64,000 nt of DNA from Donghicola mangrovi. Its GTDB lineage: Bacteria > Pseudomonadota > Alphaproteobacteria > Rhodobacterales > Rhodobacteraceae. Each line of letters opens with the position of its first letter. The stretch's first letter is position 1. A program made the position numbers and the translations under genes. The stretch spans positions 117,474-181,473 of the forward strand of contig NZ_JABCJE010000006.1 of assembly GCF_013377535.1 (NCBI RefSeq), written 5' to 3'. The notes beneath the pieces are model-generated. The model was not told the DNA's origin. It did no database searches and worked only from the letters and a program-made list of their open reading frames with translations. Of the stretch, positions 1 through 8,213 are shown piece after piece.

Positions 1-702
1 CCAACGCTGTTCGGCCAGTTGCTGCAGCGTACCTGCGCGTTGCTCGGCGGTCATGCTATCATAGTAGCCCTTCGACATCACGCGGGACATATCGTACATG
101 GTGCTGGTGGCCACGGCCTTGATCCGCTTGTCGATGGCGGCGGCGTTCAGGGCCATCCCGCCCCAGCCGCAAATCCCGATGATGCCGATATGCTCGCGGT
201 TCACGGCGGGGTGCAGGCCCAGATAATCGACGGCCGCGCTGAAATCCTCGGTGTTGATATCGGGCGAAGAGACGTTGCGGGGCTCTCCGCCGCTTTCACC
301 GGTATAAGAGGGGTCGAACGCCAGCGTGGCAAAGCCGCGCTCTGCCATGGTCTGGGCATAAAGGCCCGAGGCCTGTTCCTTGACCGCGCCATAGGGGCCG
401 CTGATGGCGATTGCGGACAGGGTGCCTTCGGGACGGTCTTTGGGCAGGTACAGGTCCCCGACCAAGGTGATCCCGTAACGGTTCACAAAGCTGACCTTCT
501 CGTGGTCCACGGTTTCGCTGCGTGCGAAGGTTTTATCCCAAGTATCCGACATCGTCTGAGCCTTTGCTAAGTTGGTGGAAAGGATCGACGCCGCGCCATA
601 GGCCGCAATCGACGCGCCGCCCATTTTCAGCAGATCACGGCGCATCAGGCCGTCGTCGCTGCGGGTTTGGGCGATGGCTTGCGATGGGGTCTTTCTGGTC
701 AT
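1..702 (-). CDS. Tat-exported alpha/beta hydrolase (partial, C-terminus beyond left edge)
   Basis: The reading frame is open from an ATG at 702 to the window edge, giving 234 codons of a longer protein. The N-terminus carries a twin-arginine signal (MRRDLLKMGG, a hydrophobic stretch, then AKAQ as a likely cleavage site), so export in folded form is expected. The mature part has an alpha/beta hydrolase fold of the YcjY/dienelactone-hydrolase-like type. DPSYTGESGG follows an early strand, and the nucleophile elbow reads GICGWGG with Cys in the nucleophile position, as I recall for relatives. An in-frame ATG at 720 is possible, but GGAAAGG upstream favours 702. The substrate is unknown. The acid and His of the triad lie outside the window. 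Confidence 0.8.
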   Translation of the reverse strand, partial: MTRKTPSQAIAQTRSDDGLMRRDLLKMGGASIAAYGAASILSTNLAKAQTMSDTWDKTFARSETVDHEKVSFVNRYGITLVGDLYLPKDRPEGTLSAIAISGPYGAVKEQASGLYAQTMAERGFATLAFDPSYTGESGGEPRNVSSPDINTEDFSAAVDYLGLHPAVNREHIGIIGICGWGGMALNAAAIDKRIKAVATSTMYDMSRVMSKGYYDSMTAEQRAGTLQQLAEQRW

Positions 703-863
703 CTCGGGCCGCCTTTCCATGTTGGTTTCGTTTCGCAGGATGGGCGGGATTGCCCTGTCTGCGTCATGAACGGGATGTAAGGGCGGACCTGTTTGTGAAC
801 TATCGGGGCAAAGTTCATAGCTTTGATGAACCTGCTTCATGGATGCTCGGGATTGTTCAGGGC

Positions 864-900
864 GCAAAAGAGAACCGGCCAGAAGCATTCCGGCCGGTTC
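864..900 (-). terminator. Rho-independent terminator of the butanediol-type dehydrogenase gene
   Basis: Arms GAACCGGCC (872-880) and GGCCGGTTC (892-900) form a perfect 9-bp stem with an 11-nt loop. On the minus strand the stem is followed by TCTTTT. It lies just downstream of the dehydrogenase stop codon and separates that gene from the hydrolase further along the strand. Confidence 0.8.
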
Positions 901-927
901 GACGCGCAGAGGGAGACGTATGCGCGG

Positions 928-1980
928 TTATTCCGGCGCTTCGACCAGAATTTTGACGTGGGACTTTTCGGCGACCAGCGCCTCGAAGCCTTCGGCCACG
1001 ATGTCGTCCAGCGCGATGCGTTTGGTGACCAGCTTTTCGGCGCTGAAATAGCCTTGGGTCATCAGCGCCATGACCGCCGGATAGACATTGCGATAGGCGA
1101 TGGTCCCCTGAAGCTGCCGTTCCTTGAGCACTGCGGTATTCGGCTGGAACGAGGCATCGCTTTCCCAGATCGACACGATAAGGGTCTGGCCTTCGTGGCG
1201 GGTGGCGTTGATGCACTGGGGCAGAACCTGCGGCACGCCGGTGACCTCGAACGCCACATGCACGCCGCCGGTGGCCTGAACGATCGCCGCAACCGCATCG
1301 GTCGAAGTCGGGTCAATCGCAGTGGTCGCGCCGATTTCCAGCGCCTTGGCCCGCCGCACTTCTGACGGTTCAACCACGTGGATTTCGGCAGCACCGGCCA
1401 CGCGCAGCGCCTCGACTACCAGTAAGCCGATGGGGCCCGCACCGAACACGGCGGCCTTGTCACCGGCCTTGATCTTGGACAGACGCACGGCGTGCAGGGC
1501 AACGGCGGCGGGCTCGACCAGGGCGCCCTGCTCCATCGACAGATCGTCGGGCATCTTGTGCACCATCCGCGCGGGCACCACGGAATAGGCGGCAAAGCCT
1601 CCGTGACCGCCCGAGAGCCCCACAAACCCCAGACTGGCACACAGGTTATACTTGCCCTCCATGCAGGCGGCACATTCCCCACAGGCAAAGATCGGCTCGA
1701 TCGCCACGCGGTCCCCGACCGACAGGCCGCTGACACCTTGGCCAAGCTCGGTGACGGTGCCGCAATATTCGTGGCCCATGGTGATGGGGGCCTTGTCGTG
1801 GCTCAGGGGGTGGTTTTCCGCAACGGGGACAAAGATCGGACCAGCCAGATATTCATGCAGGTCACTGCCGCAAATGCCGGTCCAGGCGACCTTGATCTTG
1901 ATCTCGCCAGCGGCGGGGGTGGGTTCGGAAATGTCTTCGACGCGAATGTCCTTCACGCCGTGCCAACGCGCAACTTTCAT
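928..1980 (-). CDS. Zinc-dependent alcohol dehydrogenase, 2,3-butanediol dehydrogenase type
   Basis: This 350-aa medium-chain dehydrogenase/reductase has catalytic zinc ligands C37 (GICGSD) and H70/E71 (GHEYCG). Structural-zinc cysteines are C100, C103, C106 and C114. A Rossmann fold carries GAGPIG. The insert LAGPIFVPVAENHPLSHDKAP before the GHE motif is typical of (R,R)-butanediol dehydrogenases, which interconvert acetoin and butanediol with NAD(H). The start is the ATG at 1980; a TTG 12 nt upstream is unlikely. It lies 64 bp past the flavin monooxygenase gene on the same strand, with the AcoR-like regulator gene beyond. An acetoin, diol or secondary-alcohol substrate fits, but specificity cannot be read from sequence. 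Confidence 0.85.
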   Translation of the reverse strand: MKVARWHGVKDIRVEDISEPTPAAGEIKIKVAWTGICGSDLHEYLAGPIFVPVAENHPLSHDKAPITMGHEYCGTVTELGQGVSGLSVGDRVAIEPIFACGECAACMEGKYNLCASLGFVGLSGGHGGFAAYSVVPARMVHKMPDDLSMEQGALVEPAAVALHAVRLSKIKAGDKAAVFGAGPIGLLVVEALRVAGAAEIHVVEPSEVRRAKALEIGATTAIDPTSTDAVAAIVQATGGVHVAFEVTGVPQVLPQCINATRHEGQTLIVSIWESDASFQPNTAVLKERQLQGTIAYRNVYPAVMALMTQGYFSAEKLVTKRIALDDIVAEGFEALVAEKSHVKILVEAPE

Positions 1981-2015
1981 AATGTGATCCAATATTCGGG
2001 AAATCTGGGGAAATT

Positions 2016-2042
2016 CCCCCGACGCAGGAGAGGCGTCGGGGG
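2016..2042 (-). terminator. Hairpin between monooxygenase and dehydrogenase genes
   Basis: A perfect 10-bp stem (CCCCCGACGC 2016-2025 with GCGTCGGGGG 2033-2042) encloses a 7-nt loop. On the minus strand it is followed by AATTT rather than a long T-run. It may be a partial terminator or mRNA-stabilising hairpin that lowers dehydrogenase expression relative to the monooxygenase. Confidence 0.5.
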
Positions 2043-2056
2043 GACCGTCTGGCGCA

Positions 2057-3856
2057 TCACTTCAGGTGATGCACCTCTTGGAGGCCGTAAACAGGGGTCT
2101 CCAGACCCTCGAGCCGCGCCTTGAGTTGCAGGGCCAGATACAGGGAATAGTGGCGCGACTGATGCAGGTTGCCGCCGTGGAACCACAGGTGCTCTTGCTG
2201 GGTCGGCTTCCACATATTGCGCTGTTCGCCCTCCCACGGGCCGGGGTCTTTGGTGGTGTCCGACCCCAGACCCCAGACCTTGCCGACCTTGTCCGCGACC
2301 TCTTGGCTGATCAGATCGGCGGCCCAACCGTTCATCGAGCCAAAGCCCGTGGCCATCACCACCAGATCAGCCTCTAGCCGCGTGCCATCGGCCAGAACCA
2401 CAGCGGTTTCGTCAAAGTGGTCCACCTGTCCGTTCACCAGCTTGACCTCGCCATCAATGATCAGCTGGCTGGCGCCCACGTCGATGTAATAGCCCGACCC
2501 GCGGCGCAAGTACTTCATGAACAGGCCCGAGCCGTCATCGCCCCAATCCAGATCGAACCCTGCCTTTTCCAGCCCTGCATAGAATTCGGCATCCCGTTCG
2601 CGCATCTGGTCATACAGCGGGATCTGGAACTCGTGCATGATCTTGTAGGGCAGCGAGGCAAAGACCATGTCCGCTTTCTCGGTGGTCATGCCGCTGGCCA
2701 CGGCCTCTTCGGAGTAGAGCGCACCAAGGCCGATCTCCATCAGGCTGTCCGACCGCACAATATGGGTCGAGGACCGCTGCACCATGGTCACATCCGCGTC
2801 GGCCTCCCACAGGGCCGCGCAGATATCGTGGGCCGAGTTGTTGGACCCCACCACGACCACTTTCTTGCCGGTCCAGTCATCGGGGCCCTTGTGCTGGGAC
2901 GAATGCTGGATGGTCCCTTTGAAGGTGTCCATGCCGGGGAAACTGGGGATGTTCATCTTGCCGGACATGCCGGTTGCCAGCACCAGTTGGGTCGGCTCCA
3001 GCACAACCTTCTCGCCATCGCGGTTCACTTCGACCGTCCACTTGCCGGTCTCTTGGTCATAGGTCGCCTTCTCGACCTCGGAGCGGCTCCAGTAGTTAAT
3101 CTCCATGACCTTGGTGTACATCTCCAGCCAGTCACCGACCTTGTCTTTGGGGGTAAAGACCGGCCAGTTGTCGGGGAACTTGATGTAGGGCAGATGGTCG
3201 TACCAGATCGGGTCGTGCAGACACAGCGACTTGTACCGGCTGCGCCACTGGTCACCGGGGCGGTCGTGTTTGTCCAGCACGATGGTCGGCACCCCCAATT
3301 GTTTCAGCCGCGCCCCAAGGGCGATGCCCCCCTGCCCTCCGCCAATGATTACCGTATAGGGCTGGGTGTCATACCCCAATGAAGCCTCGTCCGCCTGCTT
3401 GCGCTCCAGCCAGCTGGAGCGGTTCTTTTGCGCGCCATGTTCGGCGCCCATGGGGCGGCGTTTCCCGCGATTTTCCTCGAAGCCTTTCAGCTCTTGCAGG
3501 GCGGTCAGTAGGGTCCAGATGCGGTCATCCTTTAGGCGCATCAGACCCCAACCGCGGCCCGCTTTGGTTTCAAAGGTGATCCAGGCGGTGGTCACGCCGC
3601 CGTCCTCGGTCGGCATCTCGCCTGCCTGAATTTCAAAGTTCGACGGCTGGGTGTGCTGCAACTGAGCGGTCAGCATGTCGGCCACGCCCTCGGGGCCTTC
3701 GACGGTCTTTAGATTCCACGTCACCGCGATCAGGTCGCGCCAATAGCTGTCGGTGGCAAACAGGTCTTTGACGGCGTCGATATCCCCCGCCGCAAGCGCG
3801 GCATTAAGGCTGTCCAGCACCGATTGCGTTCGGGTCATCACTGTTGAATCAAGCAT
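2057..3856 (-). CDS. Flavin-containing monooxygenase with N-terminal NTF2/SnoaL-like domain
   Basis: This 599-aa protein starts at ATG 3856 behind a strong AGGAGG. Residues ~8-125 resemble the NTF2/SnoaL cone fold (LNAALAAGDIDAVKDLFATD). A linker follows, then a class B flavoprotein monooxygenase: FAD motif GGGQGG (~170), NADPH motif VVVVGSNNSAHD (~335), and between them FKGTIQHSSQH. That is close to the FxGxxxHxxx(W/Y) fingerprint but ends in His. Such enzymes oxygenate N, S or carbonyl carbon with NADPH and O2. Adjacent genes encode a secondary-alcohol dehydrogenase and an AcoR-type regulator, suggesting alcohol or ketone oxidation. The substrate is unassigned. Confidence 0.85.
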   Translation of the reverse strand: MLDSTVMTRTQSVLDSLNAALAAGDIDAVKDLFATDSYWRDLIAVTWNLKTVEGPEGVADMLTAQLQHTQPSNFEIQAGEMPTEDGGVTTAWITFETKAGRGWGLMRLKDDRIWTLLTALQELKGFEENRGKRRPMGAEHGAQKNRSSWLERKQADEASLGYDTQPYTVIIGGGQGGIALGARLKQLGVPTIVLDKHDRPGDQWRSRYKSLCLHDPIWYDHLPYIKFPDNWPVFTPKDKVGDWLEMYTKVMEINYWSRSEVEKATYDQETGKWTVEVNRDGEKVVLEPTQLVLATGMSGKMNIPSFPGMDTFKGTIQHSSQHKGPDDWTGKKVVVVGSNNSAHDICAALWEADADVTMVQRSSTHIVRSDSLMEIGLGALYSEEAVASGMTTEKADMVFASLPYKIMHEFQIPLYDQMRERDAEFYAGLEKAGFDLDWGDDGSGLFMKYLRRGSGYYIDVGASQLIIDGEVKLVNGQVDHFDETAVVLADGTRLEADLVVMATGFGSMNGWAADLISQEVADKVGKVWGLGSDTTKDPGPWEGEQRNMWKPTQQEHLWFHGGNLHQSRHYSLYLALQLKARLEGLETPVYGLQEVHHLK

Positions 3857-3995
3857 CGCATCTCCTCCTACGCGTGTACTTGGAGAAGAGCCTCGCCTGG
3901 CGTTGGGCCAGCAATCTATGGGGATTGGCGCGATTTACGACCAGAAAGACGGTTCTGCGGCGCGGCATGTTGCGGGCGCAACGCCGCGCAACAGG

Positions 3996-5717
3996 TCAGG
4001 CGGGCGGCTGCAACCCCGCCTTGCGCAAACGCCGCAGAACGGTGGACCGGTTCACCCCCAAACGCCGCGCGGCGCGGGACATGTTCCACTCGCACGCTTC
4101 CATGATCTGTTCGAGGGTGTCATCGGTTTCAGCGCGCGCCTCGCCTAAGGGGGCGGGCAAATCCGGCAGGTCGATCACATTCCCCTCGGCCATAGCAAGG
4201 GCGACATCCAGCACCTGCTCCAGTTCGCGAAGGTTTCCGGCCCAACTGCGCCCCAGCAGATCGGCCTTCGCGGACGGAGACAGCCGGATTTCGCTGGCAG
4301 TGCGCCGCCGGAGCATCCGATCCACCAGCCAGCCCAAGTCCTGCCGCTGCCGTAGGGGCGGAATGGTCAGGACGCTGCCGGTCAGCCGATGGAACAGCGT
4401 GCGCGGCACATCCAGATCGGCGGGTCCCACGCAACTGGTCACCAGCGGGCGCAGATCGGGGGCGGCATCCAAGAGGGCGGTCAGGGGGGCGGCGCAATCC
4501 TCGGGCAGTTCCTCGATCCGGCGCAGCAGCAGGGTCGTCGCCCCGCAGACCTGTCCGCGCAATTCGGCCAAGCCGTGAGGCGTGGCCATCGCGCAGTCCA
4601 GACTGACGAACCCGTGCGCCCCGCTGGCCATGTGCACTGCGCGGGCCAGCTTGGTTTTGCCTGTGCCCGTCTCGCCGGTGATCAGGACGGGCACTTTGGT
4701 GCGGGCGATTTTCTCGGCTTGGGATAGCAGGCGCATCATCGCCGGATCGCCGCCAGACAGACCCTCGATCACCCCGCCCCGAGGTTGGGGCCGCGGGGTG
4801 CGGCTGACCTGAGGGGCAATCGCGTGACCAAACAAGGCGCCCCCATCGCGGGTCTCGACAATACGCTCCTCGGTCGGGCGGTCGCGCATCAGGTCGGGCA
4901 GATCATCGACGGACAGGCCAAGCGCCTCTTCGATCCGCTGCCCAAGGATCACTGCCCCATCGGGAAACAGCCGCCGCGCCGCGCGGGTATAGCCGATCAC
5001 TCTGCCCGATCCGTCCAGCCGCACGGCGGCCTCGGGGTCCACGTCCAGAAATTCGGGGCTAGAGGACAGGCGCAGCACCCAGTCACGGCGGCTTTCGGCC
5101 ATCAGGTTCGCCATCTCGACCCGCCGCGCGGCGGATGTCACGAGGTTCATGGCAAGGTTCTGGCTGGTCTTGGGCGTGGGGGACCGCAGCAGCGAAATGT
5201 CCAGCACCGCCGCCAACTGCCCCAAGCTGTCAAAGATAGGCGCGGCCGTGCAAGACAGCCGCGTATGGGCGCTGCCGAAATGGTCGTCCTGATGTACGGT
5301 CACGGGCTCTTGGGTCACGATGCAGGCCCCGACCCCGCAGGTTCCCGCCAGATCCTCGGACCAGTTGGACCCCAGATAGAGGCCCGCCCCCCGCAGATCG
5401 TCCACAAACAGATCATCGCCGAAAAAGTCCACGCAGACCCCTTTGGCATCAGTCAGAAGCAGCACATAGTTCTGCCCTGCCACCTGCCGGAACAGGCTTT
5501 GCAGTCCCGACCGTGCCGCCCCGATCATCCATTCGGCCTGCTTGCGATGCTCGCGCAGCTCGGCCTCGGTGACGATATGGGCGGGATCGTTCCGCGCCGG
5601 GTCCATGCCGTACAGCTCGACGCAGCGCCGCCAAGAGGCCGAGACAAAGCTGTCCCGTCCCGTCGCGCCGCCCCCCAGAACCTGCTCGATTTCCTGAACG
5701 TGCCGTAAATCCCCCAT
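3996..5717 (-). CDS. AcoR-like Fis-family regulator with GAF sensor and degenerate AAA+ domain
   Basis: This 573-aa protein starts at ATG 5717 behind GAGGGGGAGGG; a GTG at 5762 is the alternative. The order is an AcoR-type N-terminus (SWRRCVELYGMDP), a GAF domain at ~60-195 (GTCGVGACIVT, then LSCTAAPIFDSLGQLAAVLD), a central AAA+ domain, and a Fis-type helix-turn-helix (MSRAARRLGVNRSTVLRRLRK) at the end. Walker A is intact (GETGTGKT). The region that should hold GAFTGA is missing: the sequence runs from FVSLDCA straight to Walker B, which reads TTLLLRRIEELP with the acidic pair replaced by RR. Sigma-54 activation therefore looks impossible. It probably controls the monooxygenase and dehydrogenase genes downstream on the same strand. 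Confidence 0.85.
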   Translation of the reverse strand: MGDLRHVQEIEQVLGGGATGRDSFVSASWRRCVELYGMDPARNDPAHIVTEAELREHRKQAEWMIGAARSGLQSLFRQVAGQNYVLLLTDAKGVCVDFFGDDLFVDDLRGAGLYLGSNWSEDLAGTCGVGACIVTQEPVTVHQDDHFGSAHTRLSCTAAPIFDSLGQLAAVLDISLLRSPTPKTSQNLAMNLVTSAARRVEMANLMAESRRDWVLRLSSSPEFLDVDPEAAVRLDGSGRVIGYTRAARRLFPDGAVILGQRIEEALGLSVDDLPDLMRDRPTEERIVETRDGGALFGHAIAPQVSRTPRPQPRGGVIEGLSGGDPAMMRLLSQAEKIARTKVPVLITGETGTGKTKLARAVHMASGAHGFVSLDCAMATPHGLAELRGQVCGATTLLLRRIEELPEDCAAPLTALLDAAPDLRPLVTSCVGPADLDVPRTLFHRLTGSVLTIPPLRQRQDLGWLVDRMLRRRTASEIRLSPSAKADLLGRSWAGNLRELEQVLDVALAMAEGNVIDLPDLPAPLGEARAETDDTLEQIMEACEWNMSRAARRLGVNRSTVLRRLRKAGLQPPA

Positions 5718-5741
5718 CGGCCCTCCCCCTCTGGCGATCAA

Positions 5742-5749
5742 GTGTACAC
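5742..5749. promoter_or_regulatory. Palindrome GTGTACAC upstream of the AcoR-like gene
   Basis: An 8-bp perfect palindrome lies 25 bp upstream of the regulator start. A related string, GTGTAC followed by TTGG, occurs at 3874-3883 just upstream of the monooxygenase start. It could be the regulator's own binding site, but an 8-mer is weak evidence. Confidence 0.25.
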
Positions 5750-5850
5750 GGGTTTTCCGCACACGCTTGGCGATACTTTGGTTCTAGGCGGATGGTTGCT
5801 GGCCCTTCACATCTTGATGATCGGGCGGCCCGCGGGGTTGCGTTTCGATT

Positions 5851-5881
5851 TTCGATATAACATTTAGTTCGATATATCGAA
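5851..5881. promoter_or_regulatory. Probable PadR operator upstream of the PadR-SIP gene
   Basis: A perfect 14-bp palindrome TTCGATATATCGAA (5868-5881) is preceded by a half-matching copy TTCGATATAACATT at 5851. Both sit just upstream of the start codon at 5895. AT-rich dyads close to the start are usual for autoregulated PadR proteins. The first 16 bases recur with one mismatch at 24621. Confidence 0.6.
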
Positions 5882-5894
5882 ATGGATTGAAGAG

Positions 5895-7151
5895 ATGAAA
5901 CAGCATCACGGGCCCGATGGGCGGGCCCACCCCCGAGGGCGGCAAAAGCGCCCCTTTGACAACGGCACCTTGCGTCTGCTGGTGCTGGATATGATCGCCG
6001 CCGCCCCCCGCCATGGCTATGAAATCATGACAGAAATCGAAACGCGCACCGCAGGGGCCTATCGCCCCAGTCCGGGAGTGATCTACCCCGTGCTCTCCAA
6101 GCTCGAGGACGAAGGCCTGATCAGTTGCGAGGCCGCCGATGGCAAGCGCAAGCTGTGCCAGATCACCGATGCGGGCGCGGCCTATGCGGTGGCGAACCAC
6201 AAACGAGTGCGCAGCGCCCTGCCCCATCGCGGCGGTCGCCACAACGTCCCGTTTCCTGTCCGGGATGCGATGGACGCCCTCAAAGCCGCCCTGCGCGGCC
6301 GGATGGGCACCGCCGACACCACCACAATCGCGGCCATGGCCGAGGCCATTCATGCCGCCGCTGAAACCATTAACGGCCTGACCGATCAGGCTTCGGAACC
6401 CGATATGAACCAGATCATTACCCGCCACCGCCACGAAATCCGCCGCCGCACGCTGACCGTCACCAACACCCAGCGCCTGACGCCCCACATGATCCGCGTC
6501 GAGTTGGAGAGTCCCGAGTTGGAAGGTTTCACCAGCCTCGGGTTCGACGATCACATCAAACTGTTCTTCGACACCGGCACCGACAAGCCTGCGATGCGCG
6601 ACTATACCCCTCGGGGGTTTGATGCGGCGGCGAACCGTCTGACGCTGGACTTCGCCGTCCACGATGCCGGTCCCGCGACGGATTGGGCGCTGAACGCGGG
6701 CGTTGGCACCCAGCTGCAAATCGGGGGGCCGCGTGGCTCTGCCGTGATCGCGCCGGTTTTCGACTGGTACCTGCTGGTGGGCGACGAAACCGCCCTGCCC
6801 GCAATGGGCCGGCGGGTCGAGGAACTGCCCGCAGGCGTTCAGGTCATCACCGTTGGGGCGGTGATCGACGGGGCCGAAGAGCAAACATGGACCAGTGATG
6901 CCGACCTGACCGCCCATTGGGTGCACCGCCCTGCCAGCGCCGCCACCAATCCCGCGCCGGTGCTGGATGCCCTGCGCGATCTGCCCCTGCCCGAGGGGCG
7001 CGGCTTTATCTGGATCGCGGCCGAGGCCAGCGTCGCCCGCGCCGCCAAGGAATACATGCTGACCGAGCGCACCCATCCCCGCGAATGGCTCAAGGCGTCG
7101 GGCTATTGGGTGCAGGGCGAGGCCGACGCCAAGGCCAAGCTGGACGACTAA
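5895..7151 (+). CDS. PadR regulator fused to siderophore-interacting FAD protein
   Basis: This 418-aa protein has an N-terminal PadR winged helix, residues ~18-105 (LRLLVLDMIAAAPRHGYEIM, then PSPGVIYPVLSKLEDEGLI). It lacks the long PadR C-terminal dimerisation helices at full length. From ~175 it continues as a siderophore-interacting protein of the ViuB type: FAD-binding RDYTPRGFD, then a GDETALPA NAD(P)-binding segment, and the C-terminal WIAAEASVARAAKEYM with GYWVQGE. SIP proteins reduce ferric siderophores to release iron. The fusion suggests a reductase whose redox or iron state gates DNA binding. Both parts are in one frame with no internal stop. It stands alone between convergent and divergent neighbours. 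Confidence 0.85.
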   Translation: MKQHHGPDGRAHPRGRQKRPFDNGTLRLLVLDMIAAAPRHGYEIMTEIETRTAGAYRPSPGVIYPVLSKLEDEGLISCEAADGKRKLCQITDAGAAYAVANHKRVRSALPHRGGRHNVPFPVRDAMDALKAALRGRMGTADTTTIAAMAEAIHAAAETINGLTDQASEPDMNQIITRHRHEIRRRTLTVTNTQRLTPHMIRVELESPELEGFTSLGFDDHIKLFFDTGTDKPAMRDYTPRGFDAAANRLTLDFAVHDAGPATDWALNAGVGTQLQIGGPRGSAVIAPVFDWYLLVGDETALPAMGRRVEELPAGVQVITVGAVIDGAEEQTWTSDADLTAHWVHRPASAATNPAPVLDALRDLPLPEGRGFIWIAAEASVARAAKEYMLTERTHPREWLKASGYWVQGEADAKAKLDD

Positions 7152-7157
7152 ACCAGC

Positions 7158-7183
7158 AAAGCCCCCGAAATTCGGGGGCTTTT
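7158..7183. terminator. Bidirectional terminator
   Basis: The stem GCCCCCGAA (7161-7169) with TTCGGGGGC (7171-7179) is flanked by AAA and TTTT, so it can stop transcription in both directions. It sits between the convergent PadR-SIP gene and the zinc alcohol dehydrogenase gene. Confidence 0.85.
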
Positions 7184-7202
7184 CCGTTGGGTTCATTCGT
7201 GG

Positions 7203-8213
7203 TCAGGCGGCCGAGAGATCGATCAACACCTTGCACTGGGTGGTGCGCTGCCTCAGGGCCTCGAACGCCACCGGCATCGCGGTCAAAGACACCGTGTCCG
7301 AGATCAGATGTTGCGGCGCATATTTGCCCGCATCCAGCGCCCGAATGGCCATCTCGAACTCCGGCATGGAAAAGAATACGGACATCACGATCTCGACCTC
7401 TTTGGAGATGGCGCGGAAGCTGTCCATGTGATCGGGCGCCGTGCACAGCCCCAGCACAACAACGCGGCCGCGCGGGGCAACCAGCCCGATGCAATGGTCG
7501 ATCAGGCCGGGTTTGCCGACGCATTCAAAGACGATCTCGGGGGGCCCGCCACAGGCCTCGGCCACGCGGCAATCCAGATCGGGGCCGCTGATCAGGAAGT
7601 GGGTCGCGCCAAGGTCCATCGCCCGTTCGCGCTGATGGTCGTGCATGTCCACCACTACGACCTGCGCCGCCCCTAGCCTGCGCGCCCAAAAGGCCACCGC
7701 CAGCCCGATCGCCCCCGCGCCGACCACGACGACCCGCGCGCCGGGCTGCATCCGCGCCCGCATGACCCCGTGCAGGGCCACGCCCAAAGGTTCGGCCAAG
7801 GCGCCGTCCACCGCGGAAATCCCCCACGGCAGTTTGCGGCACTGAAAGGCGTCCACGGCAGCGAATTCCGCGTAACCACCCCCGATGAGCGAGAAGTTCG
7901 CGCACCACGCCGGTTCCCCCTTGATGCAGGCCGCGCAGGTGCCGCACCCGCGCAGGGGGGCCGCGGACACGTGGTCGCCGACCTTCAGGCCGGTGACGCC
8001 CGCACCGATATCTACCACTTCGCCCGAAAACTCGTGACCGATGACTTCGCCTCCCGTCAGGCCAAAGGTCGGGTCCTCGGTCATGTGCAAGTCCGACCCG
8101 CAGATCCCGCAGCGGCAGACCTTGAGCAGGATTTGGCCATCGGCGGCTTCGGGCGTGTCCACGGTTCCGATCCGTAGGGGCTGACCCATGGCGTCGAATA
8201 TCGCAGCCTTCAT
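7203..8213 (-). CDS. Zinc-binding alcohol dehydrogenase (MDR family)
   Basis: This 336-aa enzyme is the last gene of the cupin-SDR-Liv operon. Its ATG at 8213 overlaps the permease stop by 4 nt (ATGA), so any longer upstream reading is spurious. Catalytic zinc ligands are C38 (GICGSD), H60 and E61; structural cysteines are C90, C93, C96 and C104. The cofactor fold carries GAGAIG. Its size and motifs match threonine/sorbitol-type dehydrogenases that oxidise secondary alcohols with NAD. Its place in an importer operon suggests it oxidises the imported compound or an early intermediate. Confidence 0.85.
   Translation of the reverse strand: MKAAIFDAMGQPLRIGTVDTPEAADGQILLKVCRCGICGSDLHMTEDPTFGLTGGEVIGHEFSGEVVDIGAGVTGLKVGDHVSAAPLRGCGTCAACIKGEPAWCANFSLIGGGYAEFAAVDAFQCRKLPWGISAVDGALAEPLGVALHGVMRARMQPGARVVVVGAGAIGLAVAFWARRLGAAQVVVVDMHDHQRERAMDLGATHFLISGPDLDCRVAEACGGPPEIVFECVGKPGLIDHCIGLVAPRGRVVVLGLCTAPDHMDSFRAISKEVEIVMSVFFSMPEFEMAIRALDAGKYAPQHLISDTVSLTAMPVAFEALRQRTTQCKVLIDLSAA

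Noticed and set aside
19..570. 183-aa plus-strand ORF at the left end
   Set aside because: It is antisense to the Tat-exported hydrolase, which has a signal peptide, a catalytic elbow and a clear fold; the plus-strand product has none.
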